Source of the DNA: Alentia gelatinosa | Lineage: Eukaryota > Annelida > Polychaeta > Phyllodocida > Polynoidae | NCBI GenBank assembly: GCA_950022655.1 | Contig: OX465582.1 | Span: 88,475,801-88,539,800 of the forward strand | DNA length: 64,000 nucleotides | Reading direction: 5' to 3' | In this document: piece after piece, positions 12,101 through 27,100 of the stretch | Layout of the letters: every line of letters begins with the position of its first letter | How positions within the stretch are numbered: position 1 is the stretch's first letter | Made by a program: the position numbers and the translations under genes | Notes under the pieces: generated by a model | Told to the model about the DNA's origin: nothing | Seen by the model: the letters and a program-made list of their open reading frames with translations, nothing else | The model's database searches: none

Positions 12101-15100
12101 CACAGATATCATGCAGCTGTGCTGCGTGATATCATTCCGTGAATACAACTTACGCCATATATATAAACAATTATATGAAATTTCATGACTTTTCTCAAAA
12201 TCATCTCACCCCTGGTATTTTTTCCCCATAGACTTAACATTGGGAACTCACACTTAATGCCCATGGAGTATTTAGAAAAACATATTCAATTGGGAATTAT
12301 ATCACAAATGCTAGCCAATTAGTCAATATGAGGAATGAGATAAATTCAGAAACCTATTCAAGTTTATGGTCAGAGGGCGATCCAATCTCATTTGAATCGC
12401 TATGTAATTCACTCGGCTTCGTCTTGGGGGCCATCCATAAAGTATGTACGCAGAATTTCTGAAATTTTGAAACCCCCACCCCCTTTCCCAATTTTGTACG
12501 CAATAGTATAAAGAAGGTGCATACACAAAATTTCCAAAGTTTATCAACTCCCCCCCCCCCTAGTGCATACATACTTTATGGATGGCCTCGTGTGAATTAC
12601 TACCCTTTTCAATCTCGATGGGATATGAGCTCTAACCGTAAACTTTCATAGGTTTCCTGTATACAATCGAAGGGTATTCAGAGGTGCAAGCTACTGGAAT
12701 ATGCATAGATAAATAATCTGATATGGTATATATGTGTACAACTTAGAATTTAAGAAACTATATATGCAGACGATAGGACTTTATTGGCTCAATTCACTGT
12801 AAAGTGGTCTTTCATTGTCTAGAAAGGTTATTTTCCACACTACTGGGACCTAAATTGATCACAATTTATAAATTAGAAAATAAATAACAAATATGATATT
12901 GAGGACTCTGACTATTGCGAGATTTATGATTTAGAAAATGATTGATAAATATTTATTTTTTTACCCACAAATCATCACAGGATGGTCTTCCTTTGGGGTG
13001 AGGACTTTGATATTTTTTTTGATTTATTTATTTTAAATTTTTTTATTGAGGATTTATCGCTCTCACATCTCTTCTCGCTAGGTGGACAACCTGATCGTAC
13101 TGTCTACAGGGATAAGACCAGAGACTGAAGAAGGCAGCATGATGGACGACTTCCTCGACAAGTACCGCCGGATAGTGAACCCAGGATTACTCTTCGTGAG
13201 TGTAGACCTGAGTGGACGCACACCTATGTAAGTTATCATCCAGGATCATCTGGAGCTCCAGGGTTGACCTGTAGCCAATTACAGGGAGCAGCTTCATACT
13301 GCTCCTGGTGCAGTGACTGGTTTGCTATTGTCGGTATAATGTGAACGGTGGAGTGCTATGTCCATGGTCTGTGGCACAGCCCTTCAGTGAGGCAGCACTA
13401 TAAAATAGACACATGGTGTCACTGCTACAAGCAGACCAAGGTTGAGTCAATATACCTTTCAAGAACCAGATAGGTCAACCAATGAGTAACTAGCCTACCG
13501 AGACGTAAAACTACACAAACAAACATACAAATCCTGAACTCCCATTACAGAGGAAGATGGGCATTTTTATATTACAGTAAAACCCGGCTTCCGGGACACC
13601 CCGCTTTAGAGGACACCTAGCGTAAGAAAACATTTGGCTCGGAACGAAAATTTGTCCCTCTATTGAGACTCAGTTTATAAAATTAATTTTTCTTGTGTAA
13701 AACAAAGATAGGATAAATTGGGCCTCACTCACACCAATAATTAACTAGTACCCACCACCAACACACTCTAGCCCCATTCTATGGCCAATCACTATGTGTT
13801 TTTTCAGTCTCTTTGAGGTAGTAAATTCAACATGGAAGATTTTTCCTATATTTTTCAGAGATGTCAGTTTTCCATTTTTTTTCGGGGAAATCCACTTTTT
13901 CATATTCGGTTCATGTAATTGTTTTTCCATGCATCAAACAAAGATGATATTGATGTAGCCTCATTTACACCAATAAGACTGATTCCAACCTCCCCACAGA
14001 CCCTCAGCCCAATGCCATGGCCATCAAGGACATGTTATCCAAGTGTTTCCGGTCTCTCTGAGGCAGAAAATTCCACATGAAAGATATTTCTTTTTCTTTT
14101 ATTTAAGGAATACACCAGTTCTACCTCAGGGCAGTTCTAACCCCAACTGACATCCCTGTCTTTTCATGACCCCAACTGACATCCCTATCTGTTCATGACC
14201 CCGCTGACATGCCTGTATTGTTGTAGGGTGGCGAAGCAGCAGGGTCATGAGAACGATGTGCACATCGCCGGCTTCAGCGACCAGATCCTGCGCTTCCTGG
14301 CTGAGCGCGGAGCTGCCTCGCAGCTCGTGCATGTGGACAAGATCGACGAGGCGTACAACCTGAAACCCATGCCGGTCCCCGCTGCCGAGAAGCTGGTCAC
14401 AGCACCCATCACGTTCACCGCCTCCCCGGAGAACCCGCTGCCCATCACCGCCCCAACGCCAAGGTAGGACGAGGACACCAGGCTTTTTTTTTATTATCCA
14501 CCTAAGTGACCATAGAAAACACATTGGGAGTGTGTATGGACTTACCCACCGCATACCCATATGGTGTATGCTCAAGGGGGCACATATGGAAAAATAGTGC
14601 TAACGGAAAATAATTTTGAAATTCAAGGAAGTCAGACCCAAACCCCTGTCAACCAGAGATTTCTTTTAAACAAAAATTGAAATCTAACGGAAAAATTGTG
14701 CTTAACCAAAACAAACTGTTATGGACATGCCACTTGTCCATAAAAGGTGGAAAATAAATATAAACTGTCCATAAACATACGAGAAATGATATGGTGATAT
14801 CGTGTGTCGCTCTTTATAATATGACCAGTTGTTTCTTCTTATACCATATAAGGAGTATATACATCAAGTTTTGTAGCATGTCAAAGCATGGTGAGTCGTT
14901 ATATATTCATTTTACTGTACGGACCACTAGTCCGTACACTAAAATTGTGCCCCTTAAAGGCATCCTGCGGCCATCCCGTAAACCAGGAAGACATTAACCT
15001 GGAGGAGGTGCAAAAGGGGGAGAGAGAGCTGATGGCTTCTTGTCGGCTCTATCTCAGGGATGCCAGTTTACAATGTTTCCATTGGAATTCATGTCTTCAG

Positions 15101-18100
15101 TCTTAGAATTTACTATATACCCATGCCGTATATACTGTAGATACGCACCGTTTCGGCATATGACGTAAAAATACCGTACGGACCACTGGTCCGTACACTA
15201 AAATGTGGACCACCTTGCCATACACATTTATTAAAAAATTGGTTGTTAAGCCAAATGAAATTGATTTTTGATTTTTTAAATTTCGGGTGTATAGTAAATA
15301 TATAACATCCAACCATGCTTGTGCAAGTCACAGAACGAGATGATAATTTACCGTTTGTATGGAACTCGTCATAAACGCCTCGGTCCGTACAAACTGTAAA
15401 TTACCATCTCGTTCTGTGAATTGTACAGCATGGTCAGGACGTTCTATATAAGTACAGCACAGGCTTCAATTCATACTGCAAAGGGAGCAGCAGTACGTAA
15501 TTCTCCAATATACTGCATGGGTATATAATAAACATTGTGATTAGTTATCATGAAGTATAGCCTGTATGAAGTATACATACTGATGACGTGGCTGTGTTTG
15601 TTTTTCAGTTGGCGCACGGCGCGTGTCTTCATCTCCTCTACATTCAGAGACATGCATGGCGAGCGTGACCTGCTCACACGCTTCGTGTTCCCCGAGCTGC
15701 GTGCTCGTGCCGAGAAGCACTTCATCAATGTGTATGAGGTGGACCTGCGTTGGGGCGTGACGGAGGAGCAGACACGACACAACAAGTAAGGGACCTCCCT
15801 CTCTCACCCTCTTATGCCTATCTCATATCTAAAAAAAATCTTTTTGATTAAAATTAATTATTTACATGTAATTAAAAAAAAAATTCCGATCTCATATCAC
15901 CATCAAATAATGTCCTCTATATAAGATCAGAATACAGATTAAAGAAGAAACCAACAAATTTTGGTCAAAGTCATCGTTCGCCCATAGTTTGATGTCGCGA
16001 GATATGAACGAGGCAAAGCCAAGTGAATATCTCGTTGCCTTCTGTATTCATCTAACCCCTGAACATTTTAAAAGAATCGATGATACATAGGATATCGACC
16101 ATGGGTAACAGACTGCAATACTCATCCGGACATGGTGAACGAGTTCCCAATGTTAAGCCTATGGGACGAAAATACCAGGGTTGAGATAAAACACATTACA
16201 TAACATACAGAATCAGAACTCATGGAATGGTGATTAAGATGAAGTGTGATGGAGATTATAAACCAGGGATAGTCTCATAATTACATCTCTGGGATTGTTG
16301 CGATTGCATTCATAAAACTAAGTTCCCACTCTCTACGCAGGGCTCTACAGCTGTGCCTGTCTGAGGTAGCGCGCAGTCATCTCTTCGTGGGTCTTCTCGG
16401 TCAGCGTTACGGTTGGGTGCCGAAGCGCTCTGACCTGCCGGACGACCCCGAACTGGCCTGGCTGCACGAGTACCCGGAGGGCGCGTCGGTCACCGAGCTG
16501 GAAATCTACCTGGCCGCACTGAGTAAACCCAGCACTGCGCAGGACCGGGCCTTCTTCTACTTCCGGGACAACTCTTTCGAGAGGTGAGTCTTTCACATCC
16601 CTGCACACCAGAACTGATTTTCTTTTTTTTAAAACAATTTTATTGGGAATTGCATACATACAACACTGAATTCGGCGCATTGCCGTTCTTCCAATCGGGC
16701 ACTTAGATACAGAGGGACTTATCAAATAGATATACAGTCAAATACTCTTGTGCAAAGTCAATGCTTTCAAATACATGAACTTCCTGGGGTGAAGTAAATG
16801 AGATGGTAATGAATGATAGAGTATGGTCTTTCTGCACAGCGAGGAGTATACATAATTTTATCATGTCAGTGTAATGTAAGGTATCTCTTTTTACAGCTTT
16901 TTATTGTGGATTATTCGATTAAATAACTGTACATTGTTAATAATCTGATTTAGGATATATTTTTTGTTGGTATCGGTTAAAAATTGAAGTGTACTTCGCC
17001 TCGTCATTTGTTTTATAATTCTGATTTACATTTATATACGATTAAATGTCAACTCAAACAAAATAAATTCCCCAAACTAAACCAACCCCCCGAGGGGCTG
17101 TTTAAGGAAACGGAGAAGTTTGTTTTTTTTCGAAACCTCAAAAATTGTCTGATTCTAACGCGTTAACTATCATTAGCAAGGTTGTTTTTCCGTAGATCCA
17201 CTTTCGCTATTTTACATCAAATTTATGAATTGGCAGTCAACTTATTTCACAGTGGAGTATATGATGGATAATGAACGTGTTTCTCGTTGCAGCGATGTTC
17301 CCTCCAAGTGGATTGATGACTTTGTGTCAGAAGACTCGGTACGTTTTCAGAAGATGACGGAGCTCAAAAAACGCATCCGTACATCTGGCCTGGAGGTCAT
17401 GGATGGGTGAGTCTTGTGAATATTCAAATATTAAATATCTGAATGAGATCTATAGCATACACCTTGGAAATAGATTTTATAGATCTTTTAACATATTCAC
17501 TTGTTAGCAGGTGGACGGTTGGTCTTTAGGTTATGGCTATAGCCTACTGTAGTACACCTGCTTGTAGAGTCACTAGGTGACTTTTTATAGCAAACTAAAT
17601 ACATATAGAAATATGATTTCTGTTTTGGGTTGAAGATTTTATGGGAATATAATATCTTGCAGTTCTAATATTCAGTATTTTGACATGGATTTAAAAAAAA
17701 AATATCACCTGGAGGGAGGGGGATCTGTCATTTTTGAAAGCACATGGCATAGTAATACAGCCAACTTACACCAGTGGGTTCATTGATTCCTTTCACTCTC
17801 TAATCAATGGCACATGCCTTGTACCTATATGTTTATAAGAACACAAAATATCTGGTTGGAGCTCAGCCTTGCTTTAAACATAGAGCCTGTGGTATGGCCA
17901 ACTAACACCAGATGGCACCATAACTTAGGCTTAGACTTGCACTTGTATTAAGATTTAAATGCATCCACCCGGTAATATGGCCTTTAGAGGCCAATATTTC
18001 TATTTCAAGATGTACACTTCGTCGATCCATCCAGTGTTCATTTTTTCACATTGTTTATAGTGTTGTGTGACTCACTCTTTGCCTCCGTCGGACCACTCCT

Positions 18101-21100
18101 TTAGTTATACTATATGTATTCGGTGTATCATGTACATATTACAGATACCCGTGCCACTGGGGAGGAGTGGTGAACAAAGTTCAGCCTATCGTAGCTGGTC
18201 TGGATGTGTTCGGTCTGCGCGTGCTCAACAACCTGTGGACAGCGCTGCAGAAGTCCTTCCCCGATGAGGTAAAGAGACAGTGCCTAAAATACTACCCTTC
18301 AGTAGCCCTTCTGATGATACCTCACATCTATCTAGCAGGTTATAGAAATCATCACCTGTTATCTAGTTAGCGTGAAATAATTTGTGAAACAGATGAAAAT
18401 GTATCTATAAACAGATATAGAATGTATATTTCAGGTTTTTGCATATATAAGATTTTTTTTACTTAAAATCAGCCTTTTAAAGCTCAAAACTTGTCAGCCC
18501 ATCACCAAAATAATAGGAATATTTTCCTTAAGATCTTATATAAAGTAACTTAGGTTCTTGCATAGTATTTTTACATAAAATCACTTAGGTTCTGGCATAA
18601 TAAGATTTTATATGAATATCATATAACTATATATATTATATAAAATTATAATAATATGTATTATGTCAGTGCCACTTATGGAAATGGTAAATGTAACACT
18701 AATGCTCAATGTAAATCAATATTACGTATATAAATTCCCTTTCCCTCCCTACAGGCTGCAGTGCTGGACGAGCATGCCCACCAGAATGCACTGCACGATG
18801 CTTTCATCAAAGCCCGCCAGGAGCGCTTCGTGGGGCGCAACAAGCTCCTCCGCAAGGCGCTGTCCACTCTCCGCGAGCTGCCAGGTGGTGGACGGCTAGC
18901 CCTCGTCGGCAAGTCTGGCTCCGGTAAGACAGCGGTGGTGGCCGAGCTGCTCCGGCTCTACGTGGAGGCTCCTCAGAGCGGCGGGGGACTCTGCGTGCTC
19001 TCACACTTCCTGGGTGTGTCTCCGGGCTCCACGCACGTGGTGGCTCTGCTCAGCAGACTCTGCCATGAGCTGCGGCGCCGCTTCGACCTGGATATTGGTG
19101 TTCCCAACGAGTATAAGTAAGTCGCATGCTGAGATTTAAGTGAGTCATCTGTCTGACCTTGTGGGAATTTACAGTAATTAGGGTTTTAGATTAACTCTTT
19201 AGTTAAGCTATAATGCCTGGAGGCATTCCCGGGCATAGAACGCTATGATGCCTTTTGAGGCATGATTTCCGAAATCTGAGTAATTGCTATTTTTCAATGA
19301 AATAATATTAATATCTTGATAAGTTTTTTCCAATGTATGTAAAACTATTGCTCCGAACTGATCGCGAGTGGCATCTATTGAATACTTGTATGTAAAGAGT
19401 CTTCGCTTGCATTCACCTTTTTGGGGTTTGTGAGGAAATTCTTCTTTTTTTTTGTAGTGTTACTGTTTGGTAAGCCTCATCTAACCCACATCTGTTGAAG
19501 ACTTGCAAATTATTTTGACATACCCTGGTGCGTAGTTTGAGGTACTGTTATAAGGTATCGTGGTGTGTTGTTCTGCAGGAACCTGGTACTGGTGTTCTCC
19601 GAGATGCTGACGGAGGCTGCGTCTCGCGCCCCGTCACGCATCGTGCTCGTCCTGGAGGGTCTAGACCTGCTGGAGGACGCCCATCAGGCGCGCTCCCTGG
19701 AGTGGCTTCCGGAGACTATCCCGCAGGTAGGTGTCTCTGTCTACAGTGTCACTATCTACACCACCACAATTATCTCTACATGATAGTTCTCCTTCACCCC
19801 CAGCAGTGGTAGATTTACTGCTGTATCAAAGGCCAATCCTTGTCATACCATGTCTATGTGGTGTGGGAACTAAAAAAACTCCCACCTCGGTAAATGTGTA
19901 GGGGTGAGATTTCTATCTTAATTCATCTCATGGATTCAATCATCTTCAAACCCAAAGTAAGTCTAATAGAACATATTGGACGTTAAACTACCCAAACAAA
20001 AACAACATGTTTCTCATTGTAGAACTGCGTGGTGGTGCTGAGCGTGACGGAGGGCACGGATGTACACCGTGCCCTGCTCCGTCGCCAGTCGGAGACCCTC
20101 CTGGTAGGCCCGCTGGAGCTGCTCGAGAAGGCCGATGTCGTCAGACACACACTCGCTCTGCACTCCAAGGCACTCGATGAGTCTGCCTTCAACAACCAGG
20201 TGAGATAACTTTGAAGTCACTCAGTTCAATGCAGACTTGATTAATAACAATTTTTACCCAGATCATTCCAACAGGGATACTTATCGAATTGTGGTTATGT
20301 GTAATAGATAAGACTTCATAATGGTTGGAGTAAGTTAAGATATCTATAGTCAATTATGCTCGGATTGAAAGTTCACATGTATTTTGTACCCAAACTTACT
20401 GTAACTCTTTCAGTTCAATAAATAGAGCGAAGCTCGATATTAAAAAAAAAAAAGATGTCTCACATAGGTGCTAACATCATTATTGTTTAGAAAGTAAAAG
20501 CATGGATTTTATATCGCAAAAAAAACTAATTGTTGTATGAGAAAAAGCTAACATTGTAAATCAAGCAACATGACAATCTAGTCATAGCAACTTTGGAATG
20601 TAAATTAGTTAGACTGCTACCGAAATCAAACCAGCCTAAACAGCTGATCGCGTAGCAGTATGAAGAAATGAAATAAAAAAGAAAAAAAACATGCGATGAG
20701 CATCGTGAATTTAACATATTCTTGGTATGGACGAACTGTTTTGTCCAAAGCTAACGCTTATACACCACCGTTTACTTTAAAAAAAAATCCATTTGGTTCT
20801 CACTTTTCTTTCATATATTTGTTTACTTTTCCGTTTTTGTTTTCTTTTTCGTGAACATTTCTACAAGTAAATGTAAAACTCAGAAGTGATATTTTTGTTC
20901 TACAGATGAAGTTGCTGACGGGAAAACGCGAGGCAAACGTGCCTCTCTACCTGAGCCTGGCCTGCGACACGCTGCGAAACTTCGGGGTCTTCGAACAGGT
21001 GGGTAAACAGTGAAAACAACAGGGCTCGTCAATTTAGTGAGGATTCAGAAGAAAACTCACGAGATTAAAATAACTTGGTCCATGTTCCACCAAGTCTGAC

Positions 21101-24100
21101 CGCAGAGTAATTCACTCAGCTTTGCTTCGTGAATTGCTCTGCGGTCAAACGAGGTGGAGTGTGGACGGAGTTGTTTTCATCTAGTGGTTTCTGATTTTAT
21201 CTCACCCCATATAACATTAATTGATGAAATAAATCACTCAATTATCCATTCAGTATTTGGTACAATAACATCATTGCTGTGGAACTTGGGTCCCTTATGT
21301 TAAGCCCATGGAGAATGCCGGGATGACATAAAATACTGAATCATTTAAATGGCAACTCCCTTATGTGAATACCAAAGCTCTATGCAATAGAAGGTGATAT
21401 ATCATGAAATTTCATATAGTTTCATATAGAAAAGGTCTTACAACTATATGAAATACTGTGATTAATATTCTTAACACAGAAAAACCATCAGTGCACTTTG
21501 TTACCATTGATTTTGTGTTTATTGATCGTGATGATTTGTTACAGTAATTATATAGAACGTCCTGACCATGCTGTACAAATCACAGAATGAGATAGTTATT
21601 TACGGTTTGTACGGAACAAGGTGTTTACGCCGAGTTGTTTATGCCGAGTTCCGTACAAACCGTAAATTATCATCGAGTTCTGTGACTTGTACAAGCATGG
21701 TTGGATGTTATGTATTTACTATATACCCGAAATTTGACAAACATCATAAATTACATTTAGCTTATCAACCAATATTTTAATAAATGTGTATGGGAAGGTA
21801 GTCAGTATTTCCCTGTACGGACCACTGGTCCGTACAGTATTTTCACATTATATGCCGAAACGGTGCATATCTACAGTTTATACGGCATGGGTATATAGTA
21901 ATTAAGGAGAAACAACGTCTCAGAAATTGTTTGCCTTCATACTGTTTTGAGTGAGACTAGGTGGAGAGACCAGTCATGATAAAACATTTCTTATACTTTT
22001 TCTTTAGTTTACGGAACGCATTAAGAGCCTGCCACAGACAGTGCCGACGCTGCTTCAGGACATGCTGCAGCAGCTGGAACAGGACCACGGAAATGACGTC
22101 ACATCCGCTGCACTGTCACTGCTGGTGTGCTCGCGTAACGGTAAGACACCTACACCATATTGAGGTATCCCATAATCATGGACAAGACTGCATCTGCCAA
22201 TAAATAACTTTTATTAAGATACTTAATTCATAGCAGATACAATTTTACAACAAGACAAGTAATAAAAGTTATGAGATGATAAAACGTCAAAATGACGGTT
22301 AAGACAATGATAAAACCTCCCGACCTGAGGATGAAAAATTATCACAGTTTTTATCATTTTAGTCTTTTATAGCCCAGAGCCACTTAGGAATAAGTACAAT
22401 TGGTGTGGGTGGGTGAGAAGAAAATACTGTAAGAAGATGAGGTACACGTCTTCTCAGGTAGAGCAGAGGAAGCCGTAATGGCGGAAGTTGAATAGTCACG
22501 TGGTACAAGGCCCGAGAGTGACGTCAGTTACAAATGGTCTTGTTGCAGTCCACAAAATTATTGTCAATTTTCAAGTAACTTACAATTCAGGGTGTTTACA
22601 GGATCCGATGTTAGCTGGTTCCCGTCATTATGTAGTCATAACCCTTGGGACCTATCCCACAATTATTGCAGTTAAACAGTTTATATATATCTTAAAATAG
22701 TAAATCTGATGCCAGAAATAGAAATTTCAGATATTTCTATATGTACATGCCAAATTATATTCAGTTTCTCCAGTTAGAAATTGGAAAATGATGGTTCATC
22801 GGCGGCCAGGCGGCTGTGGTGCGGCCAGCGAGTTGGGAGTTGATCCTTTACTCACCCGGGGCGATATTAGGGAGTTTAGTAACGTCTGGATTATTTCTTC
22901 ATAACACAATGAAATCGTAAATATTACCATATTTCATGAATAATGTCTCTTGTTATTATCCGGTCTACGCTGGGGAATGCCTCGAGGCATTATCTAGTCT
23001 ATGTTCGGGAATGCCTCAAGGCATTATCCGCCCCAAAAAGGTTAGAAGCCAATATTCAGTACCTGATATTTGTCCCTGTCAGGTCTGGACGAGTCGACGC
23101 TGCATCACCTCATCAGCCTGAACTCGCTCATGCCCGCGAAAAACAAGATCCACCTGGACGAGATCATCCTCAACGCCTCGACCATGATGCCTGGTGAATT
23201 ACTGCCGATGGCCAGCTTCAGTCGCCTCGTACGCGGTCTGCGCTGCTTCATGCGACCTGCCACCACCCACAGGTAAATGTTTTTTTATATATATACAGTA
23301 AAACCCCATGTTAGCGGACACTCTTTGTTCTGGGCCAAAGTGTCTGCATAAGCAGGGTTTTCGGGAGCAACCGCGGTGCGGAGTTGGCTCAGTGGTAAAG
23401 GGCACTGGACTTGTAATCCCAAGGTTGTCAGACTTTGTTTATTCAGGTTCCACTGCATCCACTTTTCTCCTTCACCCCCCAGCAGTGGTAGATTTACTGC
23501 TATGTCAAAGGTCAATCCTTCTCATACCATGTCTATGTGGTGTGGGAAGTAAAAGAACTCTCACCTTGGTAAATGTGTAGCGGTGCGATTTCTATCTAAA
23601 TTCATTTCATAGATTCGATCACCACCTTCGTGGTGTAAAAGAACCTTGAGAAAGTCTGGTGAGAACCTGCCATGGTTAACTAGACGTTAAATCAAACCAA
23701 CAAACCATCAAACTTACAAGTTTCCTCCGGTCCAGTATGCAAGTGTTATAAAACGATATGTAGGGGAGACAGAGTGGATGGTAGATCTGAAATCCATTTT
23801 CCAATATCTTAATTACTAAACTTTGAATTACTAAATGTATTTTCTATGAATATACTCACACACATTCATAAAGAAACACAGATTAATCTATTTTTGGTAG
23901 AGTGTTCGTCGGAGGTGTCCATTTGCATAGGATTTTAGACCTTTTTGGAGAACTCAAATGGGGAACTCGACACTCGTTTCAGATACTTATGAATAAGATA
24001 TTTTAATATAGAAGGAAGGGTCTGACTTGTTAATTTTTAGACAAGTAAACCATCGGATTTGGAAAATAAGTCCAGTTATGTTAAGGGTTAGGGATAGGGT

Positions 24101-27100
24101 TAGGGTTAAGGGTAGGGTTTTATGTTTGTTTTCTTCGCCAAAGAAGACCAAATTTGAAGCCAATATGACATACATGTACTACTACTAAATATAGTATTCA
24201 TCCACAGTTTTGATAAGATACTTGACTTAAAGCGGGTCGAGTTCGTTACGGGTCGAGTCTTTGAGACTACATAATACTCCTGGCTATCGCTTAGCGTTTT
24301 ATTATGTGTCAACTACCCAAAGAATAAGGTTACTCAGATCAAAATCATGGTAATATTGTTTATGTAGTCATTGTACAGATTCCTGTGTGAATTTCTCTTA
24401 GATGCTGATCACGTGATGTTTGTTTGTTGATTCAGCACCGACATTCTGTCTGTGGAGAACGCTGAAGTACGTCACGCCCTTCAACAACGCTACATGACGT
24501 CACAGGACACCGTCATGATGCTGCACAAAGTCTTAGCCGGTAAGTGTTACCTGTCATTGGTTTTGCATCACCATTTCAGTATTGTTACAAGGTTCTTGTA
24601 GATTTGCAAAAACCCTAATAATTATCAAATGTGAAAGAAAAAGTAGGATTTACCTTGCATAGATTCTATTGCTAGGTATTTAGGTAAAGATAAACCAAAT
24701 TCTATATCGGCTATCGATGGGTGAAAAACCATGAATCTCTCACTGAAAACAGTCACTGAAGACGGCGAAACTGCATGCCCACAAAGACTCCATTTTGGGG
24801 TCAGGGCAGGAGAGATCACATCACATCCTGTGAAATGACCAGTAACAGGCCTAGAAATCAAAATCAATGTGTACATGTATCAAAAGACAACCACCCACAG
24901 AAACCAATGAAAATCTGATTGGGAAACGGAAACTTGACTCCTGCGTGAAGTGGGAAAAGCCTTAGCTGGTCAGTAGTGCAGTTGTACATCGGACCTTCAA
25001 CGCCTCGTCCCCGATCGCTACATTCAACTTATGAAGAGTTTTCATAATGTTTCAAAAGGAAGAACAGGGATGGGCCAGATTTTGAAACTAGGAGCAAATA
25101 TTATTATATACCTGTGTTACATTCAGCCTATAAATCGTTTCTGTAACCCACTTACACCCGGTCAACTTGCCAATTCTGCAACTGCCTGAGTCTAGGATCC
25201 AAAGATATCAAGCACAAGTAGGTCAATGAGATATTTCGATCTTGAGTGATTGGTCATGGTCAGCTGAGCATGCCTCTAAGACCCTGAGATACTGACACCC
25301 TGCTCCTTTCCCAATATCACAGTGAATAGCACACAGATAGTGATGGGTTAGTGTTTTTGCAGTACGCCGTTGAGTAGCGCAGTCGTACATCAGACTCTCA
25401 ATGCCTCGTCCCTTATCTCAAATTCTATATCAGCTCCTTGTTGTGTTGTTGTGTATAAGTAGATGTTCTGATTCTGTGGATGTTTCTCCTTTTGCTTGAA
25501 GGTTTCTACTACAGCTGCGCCGATGTCAACGGGAACTACTCCTGGGCCGGTACGAACACCGCAGCCTTCGCTGACCTCCCTTACCACATCGTAAGTTGTG
25601 CGAAACACTAAACAACAAGCTCTTATCTCATAATTTTATCTCTCTGTAATTAATAAATAGTTTCTGGGGTGTAGCTACTTTCTCCTTCAGAAACTATATT
25701 TTAGAGATGGCAGTTCCCCTCTTTGCCAAGAAAATCCTTGTTTTCATTTTCTCTTGTGTAAACTAAAGGGATGATAAATTACGCCTCATTCACACCTATA
25801 AACAGTGGTTCAAACCTCCCCACACACCACAGTCCCATTCCATGGCCAATAATGATGTATTTTCCATCTTTTCTCAGTCTGTCTAGGGCAGTAACTTCCA
25901 CGTACAAATATTTCCCTTTTTTCATGACCCCCAGCTGACATTCTATTGTTTATAACATTTTGAAAAATGCACAGATATTAATTCCAAAATGAACTGAAAT
26001 TTAATTGGTGTTCATCTTCTCTTCATAACACCGTAGGATATTGGAATTCCATTGGTATCGTTGAACTGCGATAGAGCGTGATGTAAAATGATGTAAATGT
26101 TATAATTGTCGCTCAGGCTCAGGCGGGGTGCTTCGCGGAACTCGAAGAGACGCTGTGTGACCTGCACTTCCTACACGCCAAGTACCAGCTCGGGCAAGGC
26201 GCGTCTGCTCTGGAAGATTTCTACCTACAAGGTTTGTTTTTAATGTTTCTTAATTCAGAAAATTTAGAATCTTAACCCTTTCACTGCACTGCATAGCACC
26301 AAATACACAAACTGAAATATGCCGCTGCAGTAACGTTTTTTCCCCTGTAGCATGCTGGTGATTTTCACAATATCCTCAGTGACATCATTATATCACACCT
26401 TCATGGTAATCCAAAATAACTAGGATGTTATATGACAGTAATGATATTAACTATGATAGTTTTGCATAGGTTGGATAATTTCTCTCAAAATAATCGCATT
26501 AATTCATTGAATAATAGCATCATAGGCATCATAGTGTACTACGCCCGAGAATACCTCCAGGCATCATAGGGTACTATACCTGGGAATGCCTCCAGGCATC
26601 ATAGGGTACTTTGCATGGGAATGCCTCCAGGCATCATAGGGTACTATGCACGGGAATGCCTCCAGGCATCATAGGGTACTTTGCATGAGAATGCCTCCAG
26701 GCATCATAGTGTAGCTAAAGGGTTAACAACAGTACTTGGCAATAGCAATAGTCATGTACATCAAAAAGTCAAAAAGTTCAAACATAATAAAAATAACATT
26801 TGTATTTAACTTACTGTACCCAAGACTTGGATCTCAGTTTGTTGTATGTTTATAAGGAGTTGTTCATCTTTCTTTCACCAGGTGTCACCAAGAAGGGGGC
26901 AGAGAAGGAGCAAGCCCGCTACGAATCATCACAGAGGTTGAAGGACTTCAGGAATTTCACCATCCGAAACTTCCACATCTTGAGAAAGTAAGAAGAATCT
27001 ACTACTTCCACTCAATACATACACAAATATTAAAGAAGAAACCAAGAATTTTTGGTCAAAGTCGTCGTTCTCCACGAGTTTGATGCAGAGTGATATGGAC

